From the NCBI RefSeq assembly GCF_020172685.1, contig NZ_CP083986.1, positions 4,358,158-4,422,157 of the forward strand: a DNA stretch of 64,000 bases, read 5' to 3'. Positions 36,927 through 46,703 of the stretch are shown here, one piece after another. Position numbers and translations under genes: made by a program. Numbering within the stretch: the first letter of the stretch is position 1; the number at the start of each line of letters is the position of its first letter. Under the pieces are notes generated by a model that was given only the letters and a program-made list of their open reading frames with translations, ran no database searches and was not told the origin of the DNA. The DNA is from [Mycobacterium] nativiensis. GTDB lineage: Bacteria > Actinomycetota > Actinomycetes > Mycobacteriales > Mycobacteriaceae.

Positions 36927-37703
36927 CTAGCCGAACCGGCCCGAGATGTAGTCCTCGGTTTCCTTGCGGCTGGGGTTGGAGAAGATCTTCTCGGTGCCGT
37001 CGATCTCGATCAGCCGGCCCGGCTTGCCGACGTCGGCCAGGTTGAAGAACGCCGTCTGGTCGCTCACCCGCGCCGCCTGCTGCATGTTGTGCGTGACGAT
37101 GACGATGGTGTATTCCTGCTTGAGCTGGGCGATCAGCTCTTCGATGGCCATCGTCGAGATCGGGTCCAGCGCCGAGCAGGGCTCGTCCATCAACAACACG
37201 TCGGGCTGCACCGCAATGGCCCGGGCGATGCACAGCCGCTGCTGCTGCCCACCGGACAGACCACCGCCGGGCTTGTCGAGCCGGTCCTTGACCTCGTTCC
37301 ACAGATTGGCGCCGCGCAGCGAGTGCTCGGCCGTCTCATCGAGCGCCCGTTTGTTGCGCGTGCCCTGCAGCTTCAACCCGGCCACCACGTTGTCGCGAAT
37401 GGACATGGTGGGGAAGGGATTCGGGCGCTGAAACACCATGCCGACGGCCTTGCGCACACCCACCGGGTCGATCCCGGGGTGGTAGATGTTCTCGCCGTCG
37501 AGCAGCACCGAACCCTCTATCCGGGCACCGGGAGTGATCTCGTGCATCCGGTTGAGGGTGCGCAGCACGGTTGACTTACCGCAGCCGGACGGCCCGATGA
37601 ACGCGGTCACGCTGCGGGGTGCGACCGACAGGGTCACGTCGGCGACGGCATGGAACGCGCCGTAATAGATATTGAGGTCGGTCAGATCCAACCTTTTAGC
37701 CAC
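36927..37703 (-). CDS. pstB: Phosphate ABC transporter ATPase PstB
   Basis: 258 residues, full length. Walker [10 protein letters not shown] is at 37-45, the ABC signature LSGGQQQR near 150 and Walker B VLLMDEP follows, then the H-loop THNM. It powers phosphate import with PstC and PstA at the membrane. It is encoded 54 bp after pstA in the pstSCAB order. It takes the place of the phoT-type gene that sits beside mshD in M. tuberculosis (Rv0820). Confidence 0.96.
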   Translation of the reverse strand: MAKRLDLTDLNIYYGAFHAVADVTLSVAPRSVTAFIGPSGCGKSTVLRTLNRMHEITPGARIEGSVLLDGENIYHPGIDPVGVRKAVGMVFQRPNPFPTMSIRDNVVAGLKLQGTRNKRALDETAEHSLRGANLWNEVKDRLDKPGGGLSGGQQQRLCIARAIAVQPDVLLMDEPCSALDPISTMAIEELIAQLKQEYTIVIVTHNMQQAARVSDQTAFFNLADVGKPGRLIEIDGTEKIFSNPSRKETEDYISGRFG

Positions 37704-37757
37704 CGTGCAGCTCTCCTATATTCATGGCCCACCGCTTCGCGCTGGATTGCCGACAGA

Positions 37758-38672
37758 CTAGAACTTCTTGGGCGCGAATACGCGCGCTCCGAACCTGGCC
37801 GCGATGTTGAGGATCGCGATCAGGACGATGAGCGTCAGGGCAGCCCCCCACAGACGGTCGGTGGGAACCGCGCTGGTGCCCGCGCCTGCCGACGTCTGGT
37901 CGTACATCATTCCCGGCAACGACCCCATGAAGCCGTGGAACATGTCGAAATTCATCGCCTGCGAGTAGCCGACCAGGATCAGCAGCGGCGCAGTCTCACC
38001 CATGACCCGGGCCAGCGCCAGCAGAATCCCGGTGACGATCCCCGACAGCGCGGTCGGGATCACGATGCTGACGATGGTCTTCCACTTCGGCGCGCCCAGT
38101 GCGTAACTGGCCTCTCGCAAGTCCATCGGAATGATCCGGAGCATCTCTTCAGTCGCCCGCACGATCACCGGAACCATCAGCAGCACCAACGACAGCGACA
38201 CCGCGAATCCGGAACGATGAAAGCCCAGTGTGGCCACCCACAGTGCGTAGACGAACAGCGCCGCCACGATGGACGGCACCCCGGTGAGAATGTCGACCAT
38301 GAACGTCGCGAGCTTGCCGATCCGGGTACCGGCGCCGTATTCGACGAGATAGATCGCAACGAACACGCCGAGCGGGATCGACAGCGCCGCGCAGACCAAG
38401 CCCTGCAGGAGGGTCCCGACGATCGCGTGGTAGGCACCACCGCCCGACGCGAACGCCGTCATGCCGGCCTGCGAGTGGGTCCACCACTCGCTGGAAGCGA
38501 CCGTCGCCCAACCGAAATCGATCACCGAGTACATCACCCACGCCAGCGGCACCAGCGCCGCTCCCATCGCGAGGGTGACCAGTACCGTCGCAAGGTTGTT
38601 GGCCAGCCGGCGCCGCAGACTCACCGCGGCGAAGGTGCGCTCCTTGACGGGCCGGTCCAGCAGGGCGGTCAT
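37758..38672 (-). CDS. pstA: Phosphate ABC transporter permease PstA
   Basis: 304 residues with six membrane helices. The binding-protein-dependent permease signature for ATPase coupling is seen in EASYALGAPKWKTIVSIVIPTALSG (the EAA loop). The N-terminal helix is NLATVLVTLAMGAALVPLAW. It forms the channel with PstC. It overlaps pstC by 4 bp. Confidence 0.95.
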   Translation of the reverse strand: MTALLDRPVKERTFAAVSLRRRLANNLATVLVTLAMGAALVPLAWVMYSVIDFGWATVASSEWWTHSQAGMTAFASGGGAYHAIVGTLLQGLVCAALSIPLGVFVAIYLVEYGAGTRIGKLATFMVDILTGVPSIVAALFVYALWVATLGFHRSGFAVSLSLVLLMVPVIVRATEEMLRIIPMDLREASYALGAPKWKTIVSIVIPTALSGIVTGILLALARVMGETAPLLILVGYSQAMNFDMFHGFMGSLPGMMYDQTSAGAGTSAVPTDRLWGAALTLIVLIAILNIAARFGARVFAPKKF

Positions 38673-39694
38673 GAGTGCACCTTCTTTGAGATGGCGGCGC
38701 GGGCCAACGCGTTGACGATCAGCGTGAGGACGAACAGCACCAGGCCGGCCGCGATGTAGGCCCCCGCCTTGTACTGATCGTTGAACTCCGATGCGGTGGC
38801 GGCGATCTTGGTGGCGAAGGTGGAGCCACCGTCGAACAGCGACCAGCCGAACGCCTTCTGGGTGGACCGCAGAATGATCAGCAACGCAACCGTCTCACCG
38901 AGCGCGCGCCCGAGCCCCAGCATCGCGGCGCTGATGTAGCCCGACCGCCCGAACGGCAGCATCACCATCTTGACCACTTCCCAGCGGGTGGCGCCCAGCG
39001 CCAGCGCGGCCTCGATCTGGCCCCGCGGCGTCTGCGCGAGCACCTCGCGAGTGACCGCGGTGATGATCGGCAGGATCATCACCGCCAGCACGATCCCACC
39101 GGTGAAGATGGTGCCGCCGCCGGCCACCGATGCGTTGCCGGTCGCGAACAGGAAGAACCCGCCGAGGTTCTGGTTCAGCCATTCGGCACTGCCCCGCAGC
39201 TGCGGCGCCAGCACGTACAACCCCCACGCCCCGTAGATGATCGACGGCACGGCGGCCAGGAGTTCGACCATGTACGACAGCGGCCCGACCAGGCGCCGCG
39301 GTGAGTATTCGGCGAGGTAGATGGCCACCCCCAGCGCCACCGGCATGGCGATCAGCAGGGCGAACACCGAGACGAACACCGTCACCCGCAACAACTCCGC
39401 GATGCCGAAATGCATGGCGGAGGTGTCGGTGGTGATCCAGTTGCCGGCGTAGGTGAAGAAGTTCTCCTTGTTGCGCTGCAACGCCGGGACGGCGCGCAGC
39501 AGCAGGAAGCCTCCGACGGCGGTGATCAAGACGATGATCAGCACCCCGGAGCCTTCGGCCGCCAGGCGGAACACCCGGTCGGGCAGCCGGCTCCCGGCGG
39601 AGCGCGTCGTCGACGGAGTCACCGGCGACTTAGTTGTCACCGGTGACTCCGACGCATTGGAACCAGATGATTCGTCGACGCTGGACACCCCCAT
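38669..39694 (-). CDS. pstC: Phosphate ABC transporter permease PstC
   Basis: 341 residues. A Ser/Thr-rich cytoplasmic N terminus is followed by six helices; the first is GSGVLIIVLITAVGGFLLL. The EAA loop is IEAALALGATRWEVVKMVMLPFGRSG. It is the partner of PstA. It begins 17 bp after the pstS stop and is certainly co-transcribed with it. Confidence 0.95.
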   Translation of the reverse strand: MGVSSVDESSGSNASESPVTTKSPVTPSTTRSAGSRLPDRVFRLAAEGSGVLIIVLITAVGGFLLLRAVPALQRNKENFFTYAGNWITTDTSAMHFGIAELLRVTVFVSVFALLIAMPVALGVAIYLAEYSPRRLVGPLSYMVELLAAVPSIIYGAWGLYVLAPQLRGSAEWLNQNLGGFFLFATGNASVAGGGTIFTGGIVLAVMILPIITAVTREVLAQTPRGQIEAALALGATRWEVVKMVMLPFGRSGYISAAMLGLGRALGETVALLIILRSTQKAFGWSLFDGGSTFATKIAATASEFNDQYKAGAYIAAGLVLFVLTLIVNALARAAISKKVHS

Positions 39695-39711
39695 TCGGTT
39701 GCGCAGGTCGA

Positions 39712-40830
39712 CTACTGAATCGCGTCAATCGCGACACTCAACCGCCGCTTGAGCTGGTCGGGCAACCGAACATATCCCGCGTCGGCCAATCCGTCCTGGC
39801 CGCTGGTCGATGCCACCTTCAGGAAGGACTTCACGGCCGCCGACGTATCCGGGTCGTAGCCCTTGGAGCAGACGATCTCGTACGTCACCAAGACTAGCGG
39901 GTAGGCGGCGGCCTGCTTGGTCCCGTAGAGCGACCGGAGGTCCAGTCGCATGTCGTTGCTGTCCTCGGACACGAAATTGGCCGACTGGATCGCGACACCG
40001 GCCGCCTCGTCGGTCGCGGCGACCACGCCGGCGCCGGAGTCGATCATGGCCGACCGCAGGTCCGCCTGGTCGGCGAAGCCCTTCTCGACATAGCCGATGG
40101 CTCCCGGCGTGCTCTGCACGGCCTGGACGACCCCGGCCGACTTCTGGGCGCCCTCACCGACGCCGCCCTGGAACTCACTGCCCTCGCCCTTGGTCCAGGT
40201 CTGCGGAGCGGCGGCGCTGAGGTACTTCTGGAAGTTGTCGGTGGTGCCCGAGGAGTCCGACCGGTAGATCGGCGTGATCGGGGTGGCCGGCAGTTCCACA
40301 CCTGGGTTCAGGGCCGCCAGAGCCGGGTCGTTCCAGGTGGTGACCGAACCGCTGAAGATGCGGGCCAGCACGTCGGCGTTGAGCACCAGGTGGTCGACCC
40401 CGTCGAGGTGGTAGGCCATGCTCACCGGGCCGAACACCAGCGGCAGGTGCCATGCCGGGTTCCCGCCACCGCAGCGGTCGGCCGCCGTGGGGACCTGAGC
40501 GTCGGACAGCGGCGAGTCCGAGCCGGCGAAGTCGACATGCCCGGCGATGAACTGCTCACGCCCGGCACCGGATCCGGTCGGGTTGTACGACAGGTTCTTA
40601 CCCGGGCACTCCTTGACCCACGCCTGGTTGAAGACCGCGATCGCGTTCTGCTGAGCCGTCGAGCCCTCAGCGGTCAGGGTGCTCTTTCCGCCGCACTCGG
40701 CGGAATTCGATGCCCCAGCGGCGGCGCCGGTCGTGCTCGGGCCGGTGTTGTTGTCGCTGCCGCATGCGGTCAGCCCCAGTCCTGTGACCGTGGCCGCCAA
40801 CAGGGCAAGACCCGCCGTACTGGATTTCAT
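39712..40830 (-). CDS. pstS: Phosphate-binding lipoprotein PstS (copy 3, operon leader)
   Basis: 372 residues, signal peptide ending GLGLTAC (Cys23), Thr/Ala/Ser-rich linker, then the phosphate-binding domain with TAEGSTAQQ, GSGAG, DFAGSD and SDSSGTTDNF. As first gene of pstSCAB it is the main binding protein of this transporter. It differs from copies 1 and 2, which resemble each other more (both share CGSPAW and ITTWDDP or ITSWNDP). A PHO-box-like direct repeat lies 76-93 bp upstream. Confidence 0.95.
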   Translation of the reverse strand: MKSSTAGLALLAATVTGLGLTACGSDNNTGPSTTGAAAGASNSAECGGKSTLTAEGSTAQQNAIAVFNQAWVKECPGKNLSYNPTGSGAGREQFIAGHVDFAGSDSPLSDAQVPTAADRCGGGNPAWHLPLVFGPVSMAYHLDGVDHLVLNADVLARIFSGSVTTWNDPALAALNPGVELPATPITPIYRSDSSGTTDNFQKYLSAAAPQTWTKGEGSEFQGGVGEGAQKSAGVVQAVQSTPGAIGYVEKGFADQADLRSAMIDSGAGVVAATDEAAGVAIQSANFVSEDSNDMRLDLRSLYGTKQAAAYPLVLVTYEIVCSKGYDPDTSAAVKSFLKVASTSGQDGLADAGYVRLPDQLKRRLSVAIDAIQ

Positions 40831-40905
40831 CGTTCCTCGTTTCCTCGCACCGGTTCAAATTCCCTCGGAACCTAAACGTTACCCATGGATGGCATCCGCA
40901 TGGCA

Positions 40906-40923
40906 GGTGAACGCGTGGTGAAT
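40906..40923 (-). promoter_or_regulatory. PHO-box-like direct repeat ATTCACC-ACGC-GTTCACC
   Basis: Read on the minus strand toward pstS, two 7-mers matching GTTCACC (one mismatch) are spaced with an 11-bp period. This is the arrangement of actinobacterial phosphate-response boxes (PhoP in Streptomyces; RegX3 in mycobacteria recognises related sequence). Phosphate-starvation induction of pstSCAB is expected. Confidence 0.6.
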
Positions 40924-40937
40924 AAATCGAGCGGTGG

Positions 40938-42691
<1,754 letters not shown>

Positions 42692-42750
42692 CGAGGCCTC
42701 CAGCGTCCCAGGTGAACTAACGATAGCGTGCGACCTGCCAGAATGGCCGG

Positions 42751-43542
42751 GTGCGCAGGGTGCTTATCGGGATATCCGCCGCGATCGCGGCTCTGATGGT
42801 TGTCGTCGGCGGAGTCGATTTCGGAACCAGTGTCTACGCGGAGTACCAGCTCTCCCGGGCCGTGCGCCGGGCCGCGAATCTCGGGTCCGACCCGTTTGTG
42901 GCGATCCTGGGGTTCCCATTCATTCCACAGGCACGGCGGGACCACTACAACGAAGTGGAGATCAAGGCCCCGGCCGTCGCGCAGCCGATGATCGGTAAAG
43001 CGATGCTGGAGGCCACCATGCATTCGGTCGACCTGACCGATGCGACCTGGCACTTCCGGCCCGGCGCGCAGATCCCGGTCGCCAAACTGGAGAGCCGGAT
43101 CATCATCGGCTCGGTGTATCTGGGCCGTTACCTGGGCATCCGCGACCTGATGGTGGAGGCACCGCCGGCCGAGACCAACGACAACACCGGCGGCACGACC
43201 GAGTCCGGAATCTCCAGCAGCCACGGCCTGGTGCTCACCGGAACCCCCGAGGGTTACGGCAGGCGGGTCAGTGTGGCGGTGGACCTCTCGATCGCCGGCG
43301 CCGACCGCACCACCCTGGTCATCACGCCGACCGGGGTGCTCACCGGTCCGGACACCGCCGACGAAGACGTTCCCGACGATGAACGGGCCGCGGTGCTGGC
43401 GGCGTTCCACGGCAGTCTGCCAGGGCAGCGGCTGCCGTTCGGGCTGACCCCGACCAGCCAGGGCGCCCGCGGCTCCGACGTGATCATCGAGGGCATCGCC
43501 GAGGACATGACAGTCACCCTGCCGGAGTTCCGCCAGTCATGA
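42751..43542 (+). CDS. lmeA: LmeA, periplasmic lipomannan elongation factor (DUF2993)
   Basis: 263 residues with an N-terminal membrane/signal helix ([19 protein letters not shown]) and a DUF2993 domain. Its position between the GlnR-like regulator and thiX matches Rv0817c, described as LmeA, which binds phospholipid and supports mannan elongation of lipomannan in the cell envelope. The start is GTG 42751 with no clear ribosome site. It overlaps thiX by 4 bp, so it is co-translated. Confidence 0.88.
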   Translation: MRRVLIGISAAIAALMVVVGGVDFGTSVYAEYQLSRAVRRAANLGSDPFVAILGFPFIPQARRDHYNEVEIKAPAVAQPMIGKAMLEATMHSVDLTDATWHFRPGAQIPVAKLESRIIIGSVYLGRYLGIRDLMVEAPPAETNDNTGGTTESGISSSHGLVLTGTPEGYGRRVSVAVDLSIAGADRTTLVITPTGVLTGPDTADEDVPDDERAAVLAAFHGSLPGQRLPFGLTPTSQGARGSDVIIEGIAEDMTVTLPEFRQS

Positions 43543-43970
43543 GCATCATCGCGATCGTCGGCGGCCTGGCGCTGGCGTGCGCGATCGGATGGTGGCTGAA
43601 CCGCCGGGCCGGCGTTCTGCGGGCACTACCGCCCACGCCGGCGGGCGAGGCGGCCGATGGCCCCGGCGACACAGATGCCGCTTTCCTCGAGTTGGAGCCC
43701 GGTGTCCCGACCGTGGTGCATTTCTCAGCGCCGTGGTGCGGCCCGTGTGCCGGATTACGCCGCGTGGTCGACCAGGTCTGCGCCGAGCTCGGCGGCGTCG
43801 CGCATCGCGAGATCGACATCGACGCCGACCCCGCTGCCGCCCGCAGGTTTTCGGTGCTGTCGCTGCCGACCACGCTGATCTTCGACGCCGACGGACAACA
43901 GCGGTACCGGGCTGCCGGCGTCCCCACCGCCTCGGATCTGCGGTCGGCGCTGAAACCGCTATTGGCTTGA
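43539..43970 (+). CDS. thiX: Membrane-anchored thioredoxin-like protein ThiX
   Basis: 143 residues. One N-terminal membrane helix (IAIVGGLALACAIGWWL) tethers a thioredoxin domain whose active site is WCGPC (Cys67, Cys70), with the cis-Pro in SLPTTLIF. It corresponds to Rv0816c. The topology predicts the domain on one side of the membrane; orientation is not clear from sequence. It comes directly before the sulfur operon, suggesting a redox role for thiol metabolism. Confidence 0.9.
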   Translation: MSIIAIVGGLALACAIGWWLNRRAGVLRALPPTPAGEAADGPGDTDAAFLELEPGVPTVVHFSAPWCGPCAGLRRVVDQVCAELGGVAHREIDIDADPAAARRFSVLSLPTTLIFDADGQQRYRAAGVPTASDLRSALKPLLA

Positions 43971-43986
43971 TCCGCCCAACATTGGG

Positions 43987-44000
43987 TAGGCTATGCGTCG
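43987..44000 (+). promoter_or_regulatory. Leaderless promoter of the polycysteine leader (TAGGCT -10)
   Basis: TAGGCT at 43987-43992 is followed by a 7-nt spacer and the GTG at 44000. No Shine-Dalgarno sequence is present. The mRNA is predicted to begin at the start codon. Confidence 0.7.
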
Positions 44001-44089
44001 TGTTCGCCCGCCTTGAGCTTGTGCTCACCAAGCGTCGCGCAGTTGACCTGTGCCGCACCGCGGGCTGCTGCTGTTGTTGCTGTCGCTGA
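44000..44089 (+). CDS. Polycysteine leader peptide (cysteine-responsive attenuator)
   Basis: A 29-residue reading frame from a leaderless GTG to TGA 44087-44089. It contains six consecutive cysteine codons (44066-44083), plus one earlier Cys, and ends CCCCCCR. Polycysteine leaderless ORFs in M. smegmatis (Ms5788A) act as cysteine-responsive attenuators of the downstream operon: ribosomes stall when cysteinyl-tRNA is scarce and the downstream ribosome site is exposed. This one has the same position, before DUF4395, thiosulfate sulfurtransferase and sseC genes. It is too short for routine gene finders. Confidence 0.92.
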   Translation: MFARLELVLTKRRAVDLCRTAGCCCCCCR

Positions 44090-44184
44090 GTCGCCGCGTT
44101 TTCGCGTCGCTCTAGGGGTCGCCCGGTGCAAATCCGTGGCATGACTCCACCAGCCAATCGCAACGACAGCCAGGGAGCACCAAT
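44090..44184 (+). promoter_or_regulatory. Attenuator region between leader peptide and sulfur operon
   Basis: Contains a small hairpin CGCG-TTTT-CGCG (44095-44106) right after the leader stop. CTCC at 44145-44148 could pair with GGAG (44174-44177) in the Shine-Dalgarno sequence of the next gene. Such pairing would hide the ribosome site unless a stalled leader ribosome prevents it. Structure is inferred by eye. Confidence 0.55.
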
Positions 44185-44634
44185 ATGCCGAATACCAACA
44201 GCGCACCGGTGGATGTCCGGGGTCCCCGGTTCACCGCCTGGGTCACCACCGTGGTTCTCGTCGGCGTCCTGCTCATCTCCGGGTTCAGCCCGGTCGGCGC
44301 GGCCGCCCTACTGGCCGCCCAGGCCGTCGTCTTCGCGATCGGCGCACTGGCGGGTCCCCGCCGCAACCCCTACGGGGTGCTGTTCGCCCAGCTTGTGGCC
44401 CCCCGTTTGTCGCCGGTCACCGAACGCGAGCCGGTGGCGCCGCTGCGCTTCGCCCAGCTCGTAGGCCTGATCTTCGCGGTGGTCGGAGTCGCCGGTTTCG
44501 CCACCACTCCGATGGTGGGCCTGGCCGCGACCGCGCTCGCGTTGACGGCGGCCTTCCTCAACGCGGCCTTCGGCATCTGCCTGGGCTGTCAGCTCTACCC
44601 GCTCGTCGTGCGCCTGCGCGCGACAGCGGCATGA
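44185..44634 (+). CDS. DUF4395 membrane protein with CxxC motif
   Basis: 149 residues with four hydrophobic segments (for example FTAWVTTVVLVGVLLISGF and GLAATALALTAAFLNAAFG) and a CxxC pair (Cys132, Cys135 in GICLGCQLY). DUF4395 proteins are found beside sulfurtransferase genes and may handle sulfur or thiols at the membrane; no biochemical role is established to my knowledge. GGGAG precedes ATG 44185 by 7 nt. It is the first structural gene after the cysteine attenuator. Confidence 0.85.
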   Translation: MPNTNSAPVDVRGPRFTAWVTTVVLVGVLLISGFSPVGAAALLAAQAVVFAIGALAGPRRNPYGVLFAQLVAPRLSPVTEREPVAPLRFAQLVGLIFAVVGVAGFATTPMVGLAATALALTAAFLNAAFGICLGCQLYPLVVRLRATAA

Positions 44635-44690
44635 CCGCGGAGTTTCCGACGAAGCCATTCGCCTCGAAGCACACGGAAAGGATCCCCACC

Positions 44691-45524
44691 ATGGCACGCT
44701 CCGACGTCCTGGTCTCAACCGACTGGGCTGAGAGCAATCTCGATGCGCCCAACACCGTCTTCGTCGAAGTCGATGAGGACACCAGCGTCTACGACACCAA
44801 CCACATCCCGGGCGCCATCCGGCTGGACTGGCGCAAGGACCTGCAGGACCCGGTCCGCCGCGACGTCGTCGACGCCGCCCAGTTCTCCAAGCTGCTTTCC
44901 GAGCGCGGTATCGCCAACGACGACACCGTGATCATCTACGGCGGTAACAACAACTGGTTCGCCGCGTTCGCGTACTGGTATTTCAAGCTCTACGGCCACC
45001 AGAACGTGAAACTGCTCGACGGCGGTCGCAAGAAGTGGGAGCTCGACGGGCGTCCGCTGTCGACCGAGAAGGTCAGCCGCCCCGCCACCTCGTACACCGC
45101 CAGGCCGCTGGACGAGTCACTGCGGGCCCGCCGCGACGAGGTCGTGGCCGCGATCAACACCAAGAACCTGGTCGACGTCCGCTCCCCCGAGGAGTTCTCC
45201 GGCAAGATTCTGGCGCCGGCGCACCTGCCGCAGGAGCAGAGCCAGCAGCGCGGTCACATCCCGAGCGCGATCAACGTGCCGTGGAGCCGTGCCGCCAACG
45301 AGGACGGCACGTTCAAGTCCGACGAGGCGCTGGCCAAGCTGTACGCCGACGCCGGCCTGGACGGCGAGAAGGAGACCATCGCGTACTGCCGGATCGGGGA
45401 GCGTTCGTCGCACACCTGGTTCGTACTGCGTGAGCTGCTCGGACACCGCAACGTGAAGAACTACGACGGCAGTTGGATGGAATACGGCTCCCTGGTGGGC
45501 GCCCCGATCGAATTGGGAAGCTGA
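44691..45524 (+). CDS. cysA2: Thiosulfate sulfurtransferase (rhodanese) CysA2
   Basis: 277 residues with two rhodanese domains. The catalytic loop is CRIGERSS with Cys233 as the persulfide carrier; the N-terminal domain (DTNHIPGAIRLDW) is inactive. ATG 44691 has GAAAGG upstream; an earlier ATG at 44631 is in frame but overlaps the preceding stop. It moves sulfane sulfur from thiosulfate to thiol acceptors. M. tuberculosis homologue Rv0815c. sseC follows after 1 bp. Confidence 0.95.
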   Translation: MARSDVLVSTDWAESNLDAPNTVFVEVDEDTSVYDTNHIPGAIRLDWRKDLQDPVRRDVVDAAQFSKLLSERGIANDDTVIIYGGNNNWFAAFAYWYFKLYGHQNVKLLDGGRKKWELDGRPLSTEKVSRPATSYTARPLDESLRARRDEVVAAINTKNLVDVRSPEEFSGKILAPAHLPQEQSQQRGHIPSAINVPWSRAANEDGTFKSDEALAKLYADAGLDGEKETIAYCRIGERSSHTWFVLRELLGHRNVKNYDGSWMEYGSLVGAPIELGS

Positions 45525-45525
45525 T

Positions 45526-45828
45526 ATGTGCTCTGGACCCAAGCAAGGACTCGCTTTGCCGGCCAACGTCGACCTGGAGAAGGAGACGGTGATCACCGGC
45601 CGCGTGGTGGACAGCTCCGGACAGACCGTCGGCGGCGCCTTCGTGCGGCTGCTGGACTCGTCTGACGAATTCACCGCAGAGGTTGTCGCGTCGGCCACCG
45701 GTGATTTCCGGTTCTTCGCCGCTCCCGGCAGCTGGAGGGTGCGTGCGCTGTCCTCGGCCGGCAACGGCGACGCCGTGGTGACCCCCTCTGGGGCGGGCCT
45801 CCACGAGGTCGACATCAAAGTCGCCTGA
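45526..45828 (+). CDS. sseC2: SseC / DUF1416 protein
   Basis: 100 residues. The N terminus has Cys in MCSGPKQG, then an immunoglobulin-like or carboxypeptidase-regulatory-like beta fold (VITGRVVDSSGQTVGGAFVRLLD). It is the fixed companion of cysA2 in mycobacteria (Rv0814c) and may assist sulfur transfer through its N-terminal cysteine; this is inference. It starts 1 bp after the cysA2 stop. Confidence 0.92.
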   Translation: MCSGPKQGLALPANVDLEKETVITGRVVDSSGQTVGGAFVRLLDSSDEFTAEVVASATGDFRFFAAPGSWRVRALSSAGNGDAVVTPSGAGLHEVDIKVA

Positions 45829-45851
45829 CGACTCGCGATAGACTCCTCCTC

Positions 45852-45950
45852 GTGGTGTTGTTCTTCGAGTTGATGCTGGTGGCGGCCTCCGGGCTGATCA
45901 CGTGGTTCGCGCTGTACACGCTGTATCGGCTGATCACAGACGAGATGTGA
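45852..45950 (+). CDS. Small single-span membrane protein (32 residues)
   Basis: A short frame from GTG 45852 to TGA 45948-45950. It encodes one hydrophobic helix ([19 protein letters not shown]) with an acidic Glu near the N terminus and ITDEM at the end. TAGACT at 45839-45844 is followed by 7 nt and the GTG, so the mRNA is probably leaderless. The next gene starts with GTG inside its last codons (GTGA overlap), which supports real translation and coupling. Function unknown. Confidence 0.75.
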   Translation: MVLFFELMLVAASGLITWFALYTLYRLITDEM

Positions 45951-46633
45951 GTGCCCCGGACGATGACGGCGACCGTTCGGTCATCCCGGGTTCGGGCGAC
46001 CGGGCGGTAGCCGCCGCCGCGGAGCGGGCGCAGCAGACCGCGGCGCGCAACATTCCGGCCTTTGAGTGGTCGGCCGACCTTCCGGTCGCCGACACCGCCA
46101 ACCTGCGCGAAGGTGCGAATCTGCACGACGCGCTGTTGGCGCTGCTGCCGTTGGTCGGGGTGTGGCGCGGCGAGGGCGTCGGCCACGGTGCGCACGGCGA
46201 CTACCGGTTCGGCCAGCAGATCGTGGTCTCCCACGACGGCGGCGACTACCTGAACTGGGAATCGCGGTCCTGGCGGCTCGACGATGCCGACGGGTCCGCC
46301 GAACGGTCCCTGCGCGAGACCGGCTTCTGGCGGTTCGTCAGTGATCCGGGCGAACCCGGAACCCCCCCGGACGAATCGCAGGCCATCGAGTTGCTGCTGG
46401 CGCATTCGGTCGGCTACGTGGAGTTGTTCTACGGGCGCCCGCACGGCCCGGCGTCCTGGGAGTTGGTCACCGACGCCCTGGCGCGCAGCAAGTCCGGGGC
46501 TCTGATCGGCGGCGCCAAGCGGCTCTATGGGATCGTCGAGGACGGCGATCTGGCCTACGTCGAGGAGCGGGTGAACGCCGACGGCGAACTGGCTCCGCAC
46601 CTGTCGGCCCGGCTGACGCGCTTCATCGGCTGA
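45947..46633 (+). CDS. Nitrobindin-like haem-binding beta-barrel protein (Rv0813c type)
   Basis: 228 residues, close to Rv0813c (226). The signature GVWRGEGVG lies near residue 70 and matches the GxWxGxG motif of nitrobindins / THAP4-like domains, which are ten-stranded barrels binding haem b; the M. tuberculosis protein has been studied as a fatty-acid-binding-protein-like fold and as a nitrobindin. The likely role is NO or peroxynitrite handling. GTG 45947 overlaps the stop of the small ORF by 4 bp. The proximal His is not assigned here. Confidence 0.9.
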   Translation: MSAPDDDGDRSVIPGSGDRAVAAAAERAQQTAARNIPAFEWSADLPVADTANLREGANLHDALLALLPLVGVWRGEGVGHGAHGDYRFGQQIVVSHDGGDYLNWESRSWRLDDADGSAERSLRETGFWRFVSDPGEPGTPPDESQAIELLLAHSVGYVELFYGRPHGPASWELVTDALARSKSGALIGGAKRLYGIVEDGDLAYVEERVNADGELAPHLSARLTRFIG

Positions 46634-46640
46634 TCTTTCG

Positions 46641-46703
46641 CGTTGACTCTGCGCTCACCAGACGAAAGTGCGAGTGAGGCGCCTGGTGGACGCAGAGTCA
46701 ACG
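46641..46703. terminator. Bidirectional hairpin terminator between convergent genes
   Basis: A 13-bp perfect stem (CGTTGACTCTGCG at 46641-46653 with its complement at 46691-46703) continues after one mismatch and one wobble pair into CACCAG/CTGGTG, giving a stem of about 21 bp with a 21-nt loop. It lies at the meeting point of the nitrobindin-like gene and pabC and overlaps the last codons of pabC. There is no T tract. Confidence 0.7.

Noticed and set aside
36808..37302. Upstream extension of the second pstS gene
   Set aside because: The extension runs through pstB in another frame; the lipoprotein signal peptide starts at 36807 with a good ribosome site.
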